A stretch of 64,000 bases of DNA. Origin: Dendrocalamus latiflorus (lineage: Eukaryota; Streptophyta; Magnoliopsida; Poales; Poaceae). The translations under genes and the position numbers were made by a program. The notes under the pieces were generated by a model. The model had not been told where the DNA came from. It did not search any database and saw nothing but the letters and a program-made list of their open reading frames with translations. This document shows positions 32,489-43,120 of the stretch, piece by piece. Location: the NCBI GenBank assembly GCA_017311315.1, contig CM029669.1, positions 7,601,055-7,665,054 of the forward strand, read 5' to 3'. Within the stretch, counting starts at the first letter, position 1. Every line of letters begins with the position of its first letter.

Positions 32489-32607
32489 TGCCGTGGCAGC
32501 ATTTTCTGCTATTTTCTTGCCGTGACTGCAAGTTCTTGCCGTGGCATTGCTTTGATCTGTTTTCTCTGCCGTGGCAATTATTTACTGATATTTTCGTTGC
32601 CGTGGCA
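32489..32607 (+). repeat. Five TGCCGTGGCA palindromic motifs in the LTR
   Basis: The 10-mer tgccgtggca, an inverted repeat around gt, occurs at 32,489, 32,537, 32,567 and 32,598, and as tgccgtgact at 32,518. Spacings are 29, 19, 30 and 31 bp. The array is kept in the 3' LTR (49,890-50,010) with a few changes. Confidence 0.8.
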
Positions 32608-32797
32608 ATGCTTTGAGCTCCGTTTCTTCAGTGACTTTGTTTTGAGCTCAGTTGTCTTTATTTTTGTTAGCACTCGTTCTTTTTCTACTTCATAGCTATG
32701 ATAGCTATCGGAGTTGAAATTTTTGTGGATACTTTGGGGCGATTTTTTTTCAACGCACCATTCACCCCCCCCCTCTGTTGCCATTTTCGATCCAACA

Positions 32798-32814
32798 ATT
32801 GGTATCAGAGCCGG
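32798..32814 (+). other. Primer-binding site of the copia element
   Basis: The sequence attggtatcagagccgg lies directly after the LTR. TGGTATCAGAGC is complementary to the 3' end of initiator methionine tRNA, the usual copia primer. Confidence 0.95.
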
Positions 32815-32853
32815 TTAGCTCTTTTCAATAGATCTTAACCGGTCTCCAGAGCC

Positions 32854-35779
32854 ATGGTGACGGACAAGTACTCGACCAAGCCTCCGATCTTCAGTGGCAT
32901 TGATTTTCCGTTCTGGAAAAGCCGGATGGAGACATACATCCAGGCTCAAGGATATGCTATCTGAAGGAAGGTCAAGGTTCGCTATCTTGTTCCTGCTGAT
33001 GAGAACATCAATGTGGCGAATATGCCTGATGTTGAGACGAATGCAAAGGCAAGGAACATAATCATCCAAGGTTTGAGTCGTAGCGAGTTTGACCGCATTT
33101 TGCACCTCACGTCGGCTTTCGACATTTGGAAGACCCTCGGTGCTTACCATGAGGGGACCACCCAAATCAAGACAGTCCGACAGGACCAATTCAAGCGAGA
33201 TTACAACAAGTTTGAAATGCTCGCTGGTGAGTCCCTCGATGAGTGCTTTGCGCGTTTTCACAAGATTCTGAGCAACCTCGAGCGGTCAGTCTCACATACT
33301 CCGACTCGGACAACGCTCGTCAGATGCTCGCTGCACTCGACCTTCGTGTTTGGGAAATGAAGGTGACTACCATCAAGGACACCACGGACCTCTCGACTTT
33401 GACTCTTGATGCGCTGTACTCGCATCTCAAGACTCACGAGATTGACATTGTCTCTCGCAAGTCGAAGTCACAGTCGATGGCCCTAGTCACCGATCCTAGT
33501 TCGGCTTCTGGTCTTTCTTCTGATTCGCTGTGTGGTTTCTCTCTTGCTGCTCTCTGTGACGTAACTAATCATCAGTTAGAGCAGCTCGAGGATGAGCAAC
33601 TGGCCCTCCTAGCTCGAAAGTTTTCCCATGCTTACAAGAGGAGGAGGGACAGAAAGAGGGGAGGACCTGTGATTTGCTTCGAGTGTGGTGGCCCCAACCA
33701 CATTCTGGCAAACTGCCCCAAACTGGAGAAGGGCAAGGGCGACTATGGCAGTTCGGGCAAGAACGACTACACCGACAAGAACCGCAACAAGAAGACTCCA
33801 GCGCATCCTCAAGGCAAGAAGTTCCGCGACTTCGAGAAGGCCAAGAAGCTGTTTCACCACGTTCGATGACCTCGACCTCAGCGAGGTGGAGGGATGGAGC
33901 GACGACGACGGGACGGGTGACCAAGAACCCAAGAGTGGCGACGACTTCTCCGGCATGTGCTTCATGACCCTTGAGGGCGAACTGAGCGACAACGAGCTGT
34001 ACTCCGACTCCGACGAGGTATGTCCCACCTACGACCAGCTCAATCATGTTTTTCTTAAGTTAGGTGGATTTCATGCTAGAGCTAGGGCTAGGTGTACCAA
34101 GTTAGAGAAGGAAGTAGATAGACTCTCACGGGAGCTTACTTCACTTACATCTGCTCCCTCCCGTGATGATTGTGATACATGCTGTGCTCTGTTGGATGAC
34201 ATGGAGAAACTAAGGACCTTGCGTGATATTGTGTCCTCTGAGCTAGACATGATTAAGGTGGAGAATGTTAGTCTGCTTGCTGAGTTGAGATGAGTAGGAT
34301 AGCTGTTGCTTCACCTACTATTGTTGAGACTACTTCTTGCACCTCATGTGAGGATAAGGACAATGCTTTTAGAGGTCTTTATACCATGCTCCTTGATCTG
34401 CCCGAGACTTGTGAAAGTTCTAATAATTTGAAGATGAACCTAAAACGGGCAGATCATAAAATTTCTGGGTTGTATGCTTGGTTGCTTGAGCCAGCTGCTT
34501 CATGCTTGAACTGTCCTAAATTAACTGCTGAACTTGAATCTGTCTCAAAACAGTTTCAAGAAATGATTGACCATAACAAGAAAATAGCTCAATTTGCGAC
34601 TAAGGATCCTGTTAGCTCACCATGCATTAGTTGTGATAAACTAAAACTTGAACTCGCTGCTTTGAATGAATAATGTGTGAAGCTAACTAAGGATTTACTA
34701 GAGAAGCCATCAACTCATTGTGATGTGATTGCTGAGGTGGGGGAGAAGCCCCAGGGTAAGATGGAGACGCCTAGCAACGTGAACCAAATGACTAGTAGTA
34801 GGACTGTCCCCTCAGGTTCGGCTGTGCGTGCACACGCCATTCTTTCCTCTACTGTTGGTTCTTCTTCTGCTCCCTTACCTTCTGCTGTCTCTTCTTCTCC
34901 CTGCTCTTCTTGCACCTCTCTCTTTCGGGAGTGTCAGTATCCTATGAACACTCTCGAGAGATTTGTAGGAGGCAAGAAGAAGCTCAATCTTATTCTAGAC
35001 CAATCTAAGATCTGCAGATTTAATCAGGGTCTAGGATATGATTTCTATGAGGACATGAGGAAGCATCCACCTGCCGTGCTCAGACCCATAGCACCAGGTG
35101 TGATCGAGACTAAGCCCACGACTGAGAAAGTCCAATTTAAGTCTACGGGCTTTGTCCAAGTGATTTCTGACAGCAAGGTGATTCCACCTGCAGCTTCGGT
35201 CTCTCAGAAGGCGAAGCCATCTCATGCTACTTCAGCCTCTCAGAAGGCGAAGTATCATTGCACCTTCTGTCAGAAGGATGGACATACGATCGATCGTTGC
35301 TTCAGGCGCAACAGGATCACGCAGAGAGACCGTGTTGCAGCTCTTAGGCGTATTCAGGGTCAGCCCCAGACCTTGAGTGCATCTAAGACCAACACGAGGT
35401 CTGGGTTTGCTTCAGATGCTTTTGATGGGTTTGGGCAGCATCGAGGACTTGGTTTTTCTGAGTTTTCTGGTTTTCGTCCTCATGCTCCCTTTGGTCGTGA
35501 CTTCCACCTTCCTGAGGGTAGATCTCGTTTCCCCCGTCGAGATAGCTACCCGCGGCCTGATCAGCATGTTGCTGGTGTCTTGACTCGCTCCTTTGTAGCA
35601 GTCATGCCCAACAACAGCTTCAGGTCTACACATAGACCGTCTGCTTCTTTGAGTGACAGAGAGCGTAGGGTAGATAGAGGTCAGTTGTGCTTGACTACTT
35701 CATCTGCTCGATGTGTTACCTTGTATTGGATGCCAAAATCACTCTTGATTTACCCAAGTACTGAGACTTTACTCTCTGT
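32854..35779 (+). pseudogene. gag: Copia gag (Sirevirus-like), with stops and frameshifts
   Basis: It starts at ATG 32,854 (MVTDKYSTKPPIFSGIDF, then FWKSRMETYIQAQG). An in-frame TGA follows at about 32,962. The capsid region continues (FDIWKTLGAYHEGTTQIKT, YNKFEMLAGESLDECFARFH), with a frameshift near 33,285. A zinc knuckle CFECGGPNHILANC (CX2CX4HX4C) lies at about 33,678-33,720. Downstream come coiled-coil and Cys-pair regions (LEKEVDRLSRELTSL; CxxC pairs), broken at 34,291 and 34,671, then a Ser/Arg-rich part with a second CX2C...H motif (YHCTFCQKDGHTIDRCFRR) at about 35,250. The long post-knuckle extension is unlike short copia gags and fits Sireviruses. It would bind RNA and form the virus-like particle. 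Confidence 0.85.
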
Positions 35780-38700
35780 TTGACTCAGGTTCGCCAGGCA
35801 GGGAAGGGAAAGGTTTGGCTCGTAGACTTCGAGTGTTCACGACACATGACCGGAGATTCCCGTTGGTTTTCTTCCCTTGCCTGTGCTCCAGGTGATGAGA
35901 CGATCACCTTCGGAGATGCTTCATCTGGGCACGTCATCGCCAAAGGTACAGTGCGCATTAATGATTCCTTCATTCTGGGCGCGTCATCGCCAAAGGTACA
36001 GTGCGCATTAATGATTCCTTCATTTTGAAAGATGTGGCCTTGGTTTGTAAGCTGTAGTATAATTTGCTTTCCGTTTCTCAGCTTACCGATGACGACTTTG
36101 AGGTGAGCTTTAAGAAAAACAATTGCAAAATTCTTGATTCTTCGGGTAGTCTGGTTTGCGGGATTTCTCGTTTTGGGAGGATCTTTTGTGCTGATTTTTC
36201 TGAGTCTTTTGGTGATCCTCTCAGGTGTTTAGTTGCTTCTGAGTCTCACGACCTCTCTTTCTAGCATAGGAGACTTGGTCATACCAGATTTGACCATTTG
36301 ACCCAAGTTAGCGGCCACGACCTCATTTGTGGTCTGCCGAAACTCAAGATGGTCAAAGACCTTGTTTGCGCTCCATGCCGGCACGGCAAAATGGTTGCCG
36401 CTTCTCACCCTCCGGTCACAGTTACTATGACCGATGCACCGGGACAGCTGCTCCACATGGACACTGTTGGACCAGCTCGAGTGCAGTCAGCAGGAGGGAA
36501 GTGGTATGTTCTTGTCGTGGTCGATGACTATTCGAGGTTCTCTTGGGTGTTTTTCTTAGCCTCGAAGGATGAGACGTTTACCCATTTCGGAAGTCTTTTC
36601 AGTAGGCTTTCTGTTGATCTCCCGGGTGTCTTACGAGCGATCCGCAGTGACAATGGCACGGAGTTTAAGAATTCCTACTTTGAGAGGTTTTGTGATGAGA
36701 CAGGTGTAGAGCACCAGTTCTCTTCTCCGCACGTTCCACAGCAGAATGGCGTCGTGGAGAGGAAGAACCGTACCTTGGTCGAGATAGCCAGGATGATGCT
36801 TGACGAGTACTCTACACCGCAGAAGTTTTGGGCTGAGGCTATAGCTACTGCGTGCCATGTTTCAAATCGAGTCTTCCTTAGGGTACACTTGCACCGCACT
36901 TCTTATGAGTTGAGATATCGGCGAAAGCCCAGTGTATCTCATTTTCGTGTGTTTGGTTGCAAGTGCTTTATTCTGAAGTCCGGGAACCTAGACAAGTTTG
37001 AGTCACATTCTTGTGATGGGATCTTTCTAGGTTACTCGACTTCTTCGCGGGCTTATCGGGTTTGGAACTGTGAGTCTAGTAAAATGGTAGAGACATGTGA
37101 GGTGACTTTCGACGAGGCCAGTCCAGGGACTAGGCCCGATATCTCAGGTTCTTTAGAGCAGTCCGAGCCCATCTTCGTGGATGACGAGGACGATGGAGAT
37201 GAAGGTTGTCTACCTGATCCAGTCCCTCATCCATCCCTTGAGGTGCCCTCTTCCACCGCACCTCGAGGTGATCAGCCCATGCCTTCTGCTTCTTCTGGAG
37301 CTAGTGGCTCTGTTCCTACCTCGTCAGCTCATGAGGTAAAGGCCACTTCTTCATCTCATCCTGGACCACCTCGACATATCCAGAAAGCTCACCCTTCTGA
37401 GCAGATTATTGGAGACCTCTTTGAGCGTGTCACACGCTTAAAGTCTGCCACGTCACTTTTCTGTCTCCATTCTGCCTTTGTTGCCTCTTTTGAGCCCAAG
37501 GACATTTGTCATGCTCTGTCTGATGAGTCTTGGGTCAATACCATGCATGAGGAGCTAGAAAATTTTGAGAGGAACAAGGTCTGGCCGCTTGTTGAGCCCC
37601 CGCCAAGTGGGTGTTCAAGAATGAGCAGAGTGAGGATGGGGTGGTTGTTCGAAACAAGGCTAGACTGGTAGCTCAGGGGTTCTCCCAGGTTGAGGGTCTA
37701 GATTTCGAGGAGACCTTCACCCCTGTAGCTAGACTTGAAGCCATTAGAATCCTGCTGGCCTATGCAGCTTCAAAGGATTTCAAGCTTTACCAGATGGATG
37801 TCAAGAGTGCCTTTCTCAATGGCTTTATTGAGGAAGAAGTCTATGTCCGACAGCCTCCAGGTTTCGAGAACTCCAAATACCCAAACCATGTCTTCATGCT
37901 TTCCAAAGCTTTGTATGGACTCAAGCAGGCCCCTAGAGCTTGGTATGAGAGGCTTAAGTCCTATCTGTTGAGTCATAGTTTTGAGATGGGTAAAGTAGAG
38001 AAGACCTTGTTCATCCGCCGGCATGGCACTGATCTTCTGCTCGTCCAGATTTATGTGGACGACATTATCTTTGGCGGCTCTTCACATGCTCTCGTTTCCC
38101 AGTTTTCCGAAATCATGAGCTCGGAGTTTGAGATGAGCATGATGGGCGAGTTGAGCTTCTTCCTTGGCTTCCAAATTAAGCAGACTCGGGAGGGTACCTT
38201 CTTGCATCAGGGCAAGTACACTCGAGACCTCCTGAAGCGCTTCGATATGAGTGATGGCAAGCCAGTGTCCACTCCTATGGCTACCTCAGTTTCACTCGAT
38301 CCAGATGAGGATGGCGAGCCAGTTGATCAGAAGGAGTATTGGAGTATGATCGGCTCCCTCTTGTACCTCACTGCCTCGAGACCGGACATACACTTTGCTG
38401 TGTGTCTCTGTACTCGGTTTCAGGCTTCTCCTCGTGTATCTCACCGCCAGGCGGTGAAGCGCATTCTTCGGTACCTTCGAGCTACCATTGACTATGGTAT
38501 CTTGTATTCTTCCTCTTCCTGTCTTTCCCTTAGAGCTTACTCGGATGCAGACTTTGCCAGCTGTAGGATAGATAGGAAGAGCACTTCGGGCACCTGCCAG
38601 TTCATTGACACTTCTCTCGTTTCCTGGTCTTCGAGGAAGCAGTCCGGTGTTGCACAGTCCACCGCAGAGGCCGAGTACGTTGCTGCAGCCAGTTGCTGTT

Positions 38701-39004
38701 GCCAGGTGCTTTGGATGGTCTCGACCCTGCGGGACTTTGGGTTAGTTATCGACATTGTTCCACTCTTTTGTGATAACACTTCTGCGATCAACATTGCTAA
38801 GAACCCAGTGCAGCACTCCCGGACCAAGCATATTGATATTCGCTATCACTTCCTTAGAGATCATGTAGAGAACGGTGACATCGTGCTCCAGTTTGTGGAG
38901 AGTGACCACCAGTTGGCTTATATCTTTACCAACCATTGGATAGCTCTAGGTTTTCAGCTCTGTGGGGAGAGCTTGGGGTGGTTTGTCCTTACGGACTGTT
39001 GTGA
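35780..39004 (+). pseudogene. pol: Copia pol: protease, integrase, reverse transcriptase, RNase H
   Basis: The protease region (VWLVDFECSRHMTG) lacks the D-S/T-G active site and has a 50-bp duplication. After stops near 36,058 and 36,262 comes the integrase: HHCC-type finger (HRRLGHTRFDHLTQ ... CAPCRHGK), then a core with MDTVGP, SDNGTEFKN and QQNGVVERKNRTLVE, giving the D, D and E residues. A one-base frameshift near 37,605 joins integrase to reverse transcriptase: QMDVKSAFLNG, LYGLKQAPRAWYERL, and the catalytic YVDDIIFGG at about 38,050. RNase H has YSDADFA, STAEAEYVA and CDNTSAI. A frameshift near 38,935 precedes the natural stop (TGA 39,002-39,004), which abuts the first GGGGGAG tract. 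It is clearly copia by domain order; this copy is inactive. Confidence 0.95.
35932..36031 (+). repeat. 50-bp tandem duplication in the copia protease
   Basis: The sequence cgtcatcgccaaaggtacag, followed by tgcgcattaatgattccttc, occurs at 35,932 and again at 35,982. Fifty is not a multiple of three, so the duplication shifts the reading frame. Confidence 0.95.
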
Positions 39005-39513
39005 GGGGGAGCTTTGTGTTTTACTGCTTTATTATATTAATTATGCTCTTGCTCCTTTCTGTTGCATTGCATTTTGGGTGCATTCGGGATAGTCCTTCTA
39101 GCATAGGTTCGAGTGGGTTTCTTGTCTAGCGTTTAGACTTCTTACTCTTATCTTGTGATTCTAGGATGCTGCTTATTAGCTGCTTCTCTTCTCACTAGGT
39201 TGAGCTCACTCACTGCTTATAGGTTCTAGCGAGGGTTGGGCCACTCTCGGATAGACAGGGTACATGTTTGCTCCTTAGTCTGTTAGATGACTAGTTGATA
39301 GTCCTGGAGTCATATGGGGTAGATGAGAGTTAGTCTAAGCCATAGTTTCCTCTATATCTTATCTATGCTCTAAGGACTGCCTTTTTCGATTTTTCTTGCC
39401 AGCTTCTCGCATTTATTGCTTTGGTTCAGGGGGAGTTTATTTGGGAGCTTCTGGAGCTTAATATTGACTTAACTCAACTTGAACTAAAAGCTGCATCACA
39501 TGTTGAGGGGGAG
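39005..39513 (+). other. Polypurine tracts after copia pol (first three)
   Basis: GGGGGAG occurs at 39,005-39,011, 39,429-39,435 and 39,507-39,513. Two more, at 48,284-48,290 and 48,477-48,483, lie beyond the gypsy B insertion, the last one 2 bp before the LTR. Multiple tracts of this kind upstream of the 3' LTR are characteristic of Sireviruses. Confidence 0.85.
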
Positions 39514-39725
39514 CTGGATTTCTTGCATGTCATTCTGCATTGTACATATCTACATTGAGCCTTGATTATTATCCATTTATGACATGTCTCACAATGCTTT
39601 ACATTCTGCCATGACTTGTGCTTCATTGCTAGATTGATCATGACTTCATATGTGTAGACTAGTTTTACCCAAGATAAGTTTATTAAAATTGCTCAACTTG
39701 AATTAAAACTTGTCATGTTAATACT
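39514..39725 (+). other. Copia 3' non-coding region, left part
   Basis: AT-rich non-coding sequence of the copia element up to the gypsy B insertion. The last five bases, atact, are the target duplication. Confidence 0.8.
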
Positions 39726-40671
39726 TGATGAGGACATCCTTTCCATGCATACAACCATGCCGACTCCACATCAAACTGAAACTATGATACAAGGACCAAT
39801 GACTAGAGCACGAGCACGTCAACTTAACCATCAGGTGAATGCGTTCCTAAGTTTGCATAAAAATGTTTCAAAGAATGGAATACTACTTAATTCTTGTGAT
39901 GATTTAATTGTCCTTAGGAACCATGGGGAAGAACCACGTGAGCTCAAGTATAGAAGTGGAACCGTCAAGCGCAAACCAAGTCCTGTTCGTGAGTTCGACT
40001 CGGATTCAGCCTTCCCAACAGTGTCTACTTCAAATGATCATAACTTTTGATCCAGAAGGTTTCTCAGGGCCAGTGAGTACTCGTTGGAAAGCTATTGAAG
40101 TTTACTTTCAAATGGATCTAGTCTCACCTCCAAATTCCATCCGAGCCGCTCAGAAACTACAAAACCAGTCACATCACTTTTCTAGTCTGAGTCAAAGTGG
40201 GCCTTGGGCCTTATAATCGAGTCCTGTTCGGCTTCCATGTGTTTTGGCCGACCCTCCACCTTCCGTGTCCCTTAAATAGGCAGTCGGACCCTCTTCTAGG
40301 GTTTGGGTTTTGATAGACTAAGTTAGCTTTTGCTACTTTGCCTTGTACTCGTGCGTGTCGGCTAGACCGCCCGGATACTTGTCTTCGGAACCCCACCATT
40401 CTTCTATTTTCGATTGAATCCTATATCGTTTATTTGCAATTGAGTTGTTGTTCATCTTGTTCTTGCCTGTTCTTCGATTGCTTGCAGGAACAAGTACCCT
40501 CGTGGTTAGGTTGATCGTGCGCCGACAAGGTCACGAATAATCTCTGGAGTTGGTGTGTCGATCGCTAAGGCGCAACGTCCTTGGATGGTTATAGTCAGGT
40601 CGTCAACGTCTTCTCCTTCCCCAATCAAATCTACCACTCTCATCGAAAGATCGGGACCGCTAGAGCTATCA
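39726..40671 (+). repeat. 5' LTR of gypsy B
   Basis: It is 946 bp. Compared with the 3' LTR I count about 48 substitutions, and it keeps a ~43-bp segment that the 3' LTR lacks (near 40,133-40,175). The pol-tail frame is open here (gat gag gac at the start). Confidence 0.95.
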
Positions 40672-40672
40672 G

Positions 40673-40689
40673 TTGGTATCAGAGCTCAA
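40673..40689 (+). other. Primer-binding site of gypsy B
   Basis: The sequence ttggtatcagagctcaa follows the LTR after one base and is complementary to the 3' end of initiator methionine tRNA. Confidence 0.9.
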
Positions 40690-41863
40690 GGTTGATCGGT
40701 GAGAGATCTTATCTAGTCTTTGCATTTTTTTTACCTACAGTCCAGAAAACCAAAAAAAATATAGTAGATTACATATCTATTCCCCAAAATCCGAAACAAT
40801 TTGAGCCTTTATCTATTGCTGCATAGTCTTTGTTTGTTGAGTCTTCGGTTGCATTGTCGTGTCCTTTGCTGGTCTTAGTGTCTAGTTCCTTTAGAGTTTC
40901 GAGTTCTGTTCATGTCTTGGTATCACCGTTGCAGTTAGATCCGAACTCGGTTTCTAGGGAGGCTTTGCCCTAGTTGGTCTCGGAGGAGGACACGAATTCG
41001 GATTCAACCGCGTCGTGCGTGTAAAAAAAGAAAAAAAGAGAGAGAAAAGAAGAAACAGGAAGCCGCATTTAGAAAGAGCCACGGCATAAAGAAAAGAAAA
41101 GAAAAAAAAGAAAAAAAAGAAAGAGGAGAGAGAAACTCCTAACTTTTGCATACGACCTCCGATTGAGGCGATTCTGTATCCGTTGGAAAGAAAATCAGAA
41201 GATAGAGCGGAAAAAAAGAAGTCTGGGAAATCAGGAGATTTTAGATCCGCGTAAGCCTTCAGGCACACACGCGGCAACTTCGACCCCAAAAAACGCATTT
41301 AGGGCCTCAAAACGGGCCCGCAAACCGAGAAAAATTCAAGTTTCTCAGAATTCACTCAAAATTGACAGAGGCCTTCTGCACGTGATTCTAAGGTTCCCTG
41401 TGAAGACGGCGTCCTTTTTCGAGCTCCCGAACTCCGTGTGCAACGTCATCTAGTTTCTTTCTGCACGGTGTGTTTTCGTTTGTGTTCTAGGCTCGCGTCT
41501 CTAGTACGATCTAGCCTAGGACCAGCACAGCGCCGTCGTTGAGCGATTATTCAACTTGCTTTGACTAATGTGGTTCTAGTTATCCTTTGTTCACTCTCAG
41601 CCCACCTATAGCTCCACAGATTTGGCTACCACCTCCAGGGACTAGCGACCGAGGCAACGATACACCCAATTTCCAGGAGATATTGTCTTGTCTTGTCGGC
41701 TGCCATCACCTCCTGCTCGCTGTGGTAAGAACTTGTAAGAGCTTGACATAACAGGTTGAGAGTGTGCGACTTGATTTAACCACATCCCAGTAGTTGTGAG
41801 GGCCTAACTTGCAATTTTATTGTTTTTTTTCTTCTTGGTTTGTTCTCTTGTGATCTTCTAACC
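40690..41863 (+). other. Leader of gypsy B with a purine-rich tract
   Basis: This is the untranslated leader between primer site and gag. Bases 41,020-41,150 are almost pure A/G (runs of gaaaa and aaaaga). The remainder shows no ORF with recognisable content. Confidence 0.7.
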
Positions 41864-43120
41864 ATGTCAGGAGAACCAGTAGACCTGCGGGCAGCGCCAC
41901 ACTCCCCTCGGACAAGGGGCATCATACAACACTTTGAGCGCCAAATGAAGCTGCACACTGAGGGACTTGATGAGGATGTACGGGTCACTAATGAACACCT
42001 TGGTCAATTGGAGGCCGCGCAGATCGACACCAACACTACGCTTGCAACATTGGAGGCTTCCGTTGGCACCGTCAACGCTTCACTTGCTGAGATTTTGAGA
42101 CATCTTGATGAGATGGGCCGTGCATCTCCCGCTGCACCAACTCAGCGTACTCGTACCAACATTGGTGTCTTGGGTAGCAGGGTGGACGAAAATGGTGGAG
42201 ACGAATATGCGGCTGACACTGAGATCGATGATGACGAGGACGCTCACCGTCATCGTCAACCACGTCGGAATGAGGTACGTGACAATGATGAATCACTTGG
42301 TAAGATTAAGTTCACTATGCCACCTTTTGATGGAAAATATAACCCTGATGCTTATATCACTTGGGAATTAGCTGTTGATCAGAAATTTGCTTGTCATGCA
42401 TTCCCTGAAAACAAAAGGGTTAGGGCTGCTACTAGTGAGTTTACTGACTTTGCGTCTGTTTGGTGGAGTGAATATTGTAAGAAAAATCCTTTAACCATAC
42501 CACAAACTTGGGATGCATTAAAACGAATCATGCGAGCTAGATTTGTTCCTTCATATTATGCACGTGATTTGTTACATAAGTTGCAACAATTGAGGCAAGG
42601 TAATAAAAGCGTAGAGGAATATTTTCAAGATTTGCAAACAGGAAGGCTGCGTTGTGACTTAGAGGAAACTGAGGAGGCAGCTATGGCTAGGTTTATGGGT
42701 GGTTTGGATCGTGAAATTCAGGACATTTTAGCTTACAAGGAATATAATTCTATTACTCGTTTATTTCATCTTGCTTATAAAGCTGAAAGAGAAGTACAGG
42801 GATGACGCGCGAGCACGAAGACTAACGTTTCTGCAGGTCGTGGTAACATTTGGTCTCAACGTGCATCTACTGCACCATCAAGCCAACCGACTGCACCTTC
42901 TTCCTCGAACAGCAAGCCACGGTTTTCATCATCAAACTCAGCATCTCGGGCATCCGAAGCAACAAAGGGGATAGCCCAAGCACATGCAAAGAGCTCTTCA
43001 TCCGTTGCATCTACGGGACGAACGAGGGATATCCAATGTCATCAATGCAAGGGGTATGGCCATGTGCGGAGTGAGTGCCCAAGCAAGCGTGTTTTGATTG
43101 TGAGAGATGTGGTGAGTATT
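41864..43120 (+). pseudogene. gag: Gypsy B gag
   Basis: It starts at ATG 41,864 (MSGEPVDLRAAPHS). A coiled-coil-like N-terminus (LGQLEAAQIDTNTTLATLEA) and an acidic linker are followed by the retrotransposon gag domain (FTMPPFDGKYNPDAYITWEL, SVWWSEYCKKNPLTI, MRARFVPSYYARDLLHKLQQ). An in-frame TGA at 42,803-42,805 interrupts it; the same frame continues through a Ser-rich stretch to a zinc knuckle CHQCKGYGHVRSEC (CX2CX4HX4C) at about 43,038-43,080. A frameshift near 43,110 separates gag from protease. The protein would form the particle and bind genomic RNA. Confidence 0.9.

Larger units (their letters stand above)
31076..32797 (+). repeat. 5' LTR of the copia element
   Basis: It is 1,722 bp, TGAGAGACC...CCAACA. 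It differs from the 3' LTR by roughly 29 substitutions plus small indels, including an 11-bp duplication (cctagtcaaac) near 31,201. ORFs such as 31,286-31,546 are repeated in the other LTR and are not coding. Confidence 0.95.

Noticed and set aside
32798..32814. Possible tRNA gene fragments at the TGGTATCAGAGC and TGGCGCC sites
   Set aside because: Only the acceptor-end complement is present, exactly after LTRs. These are primer-binding sites, not tRNA genes.
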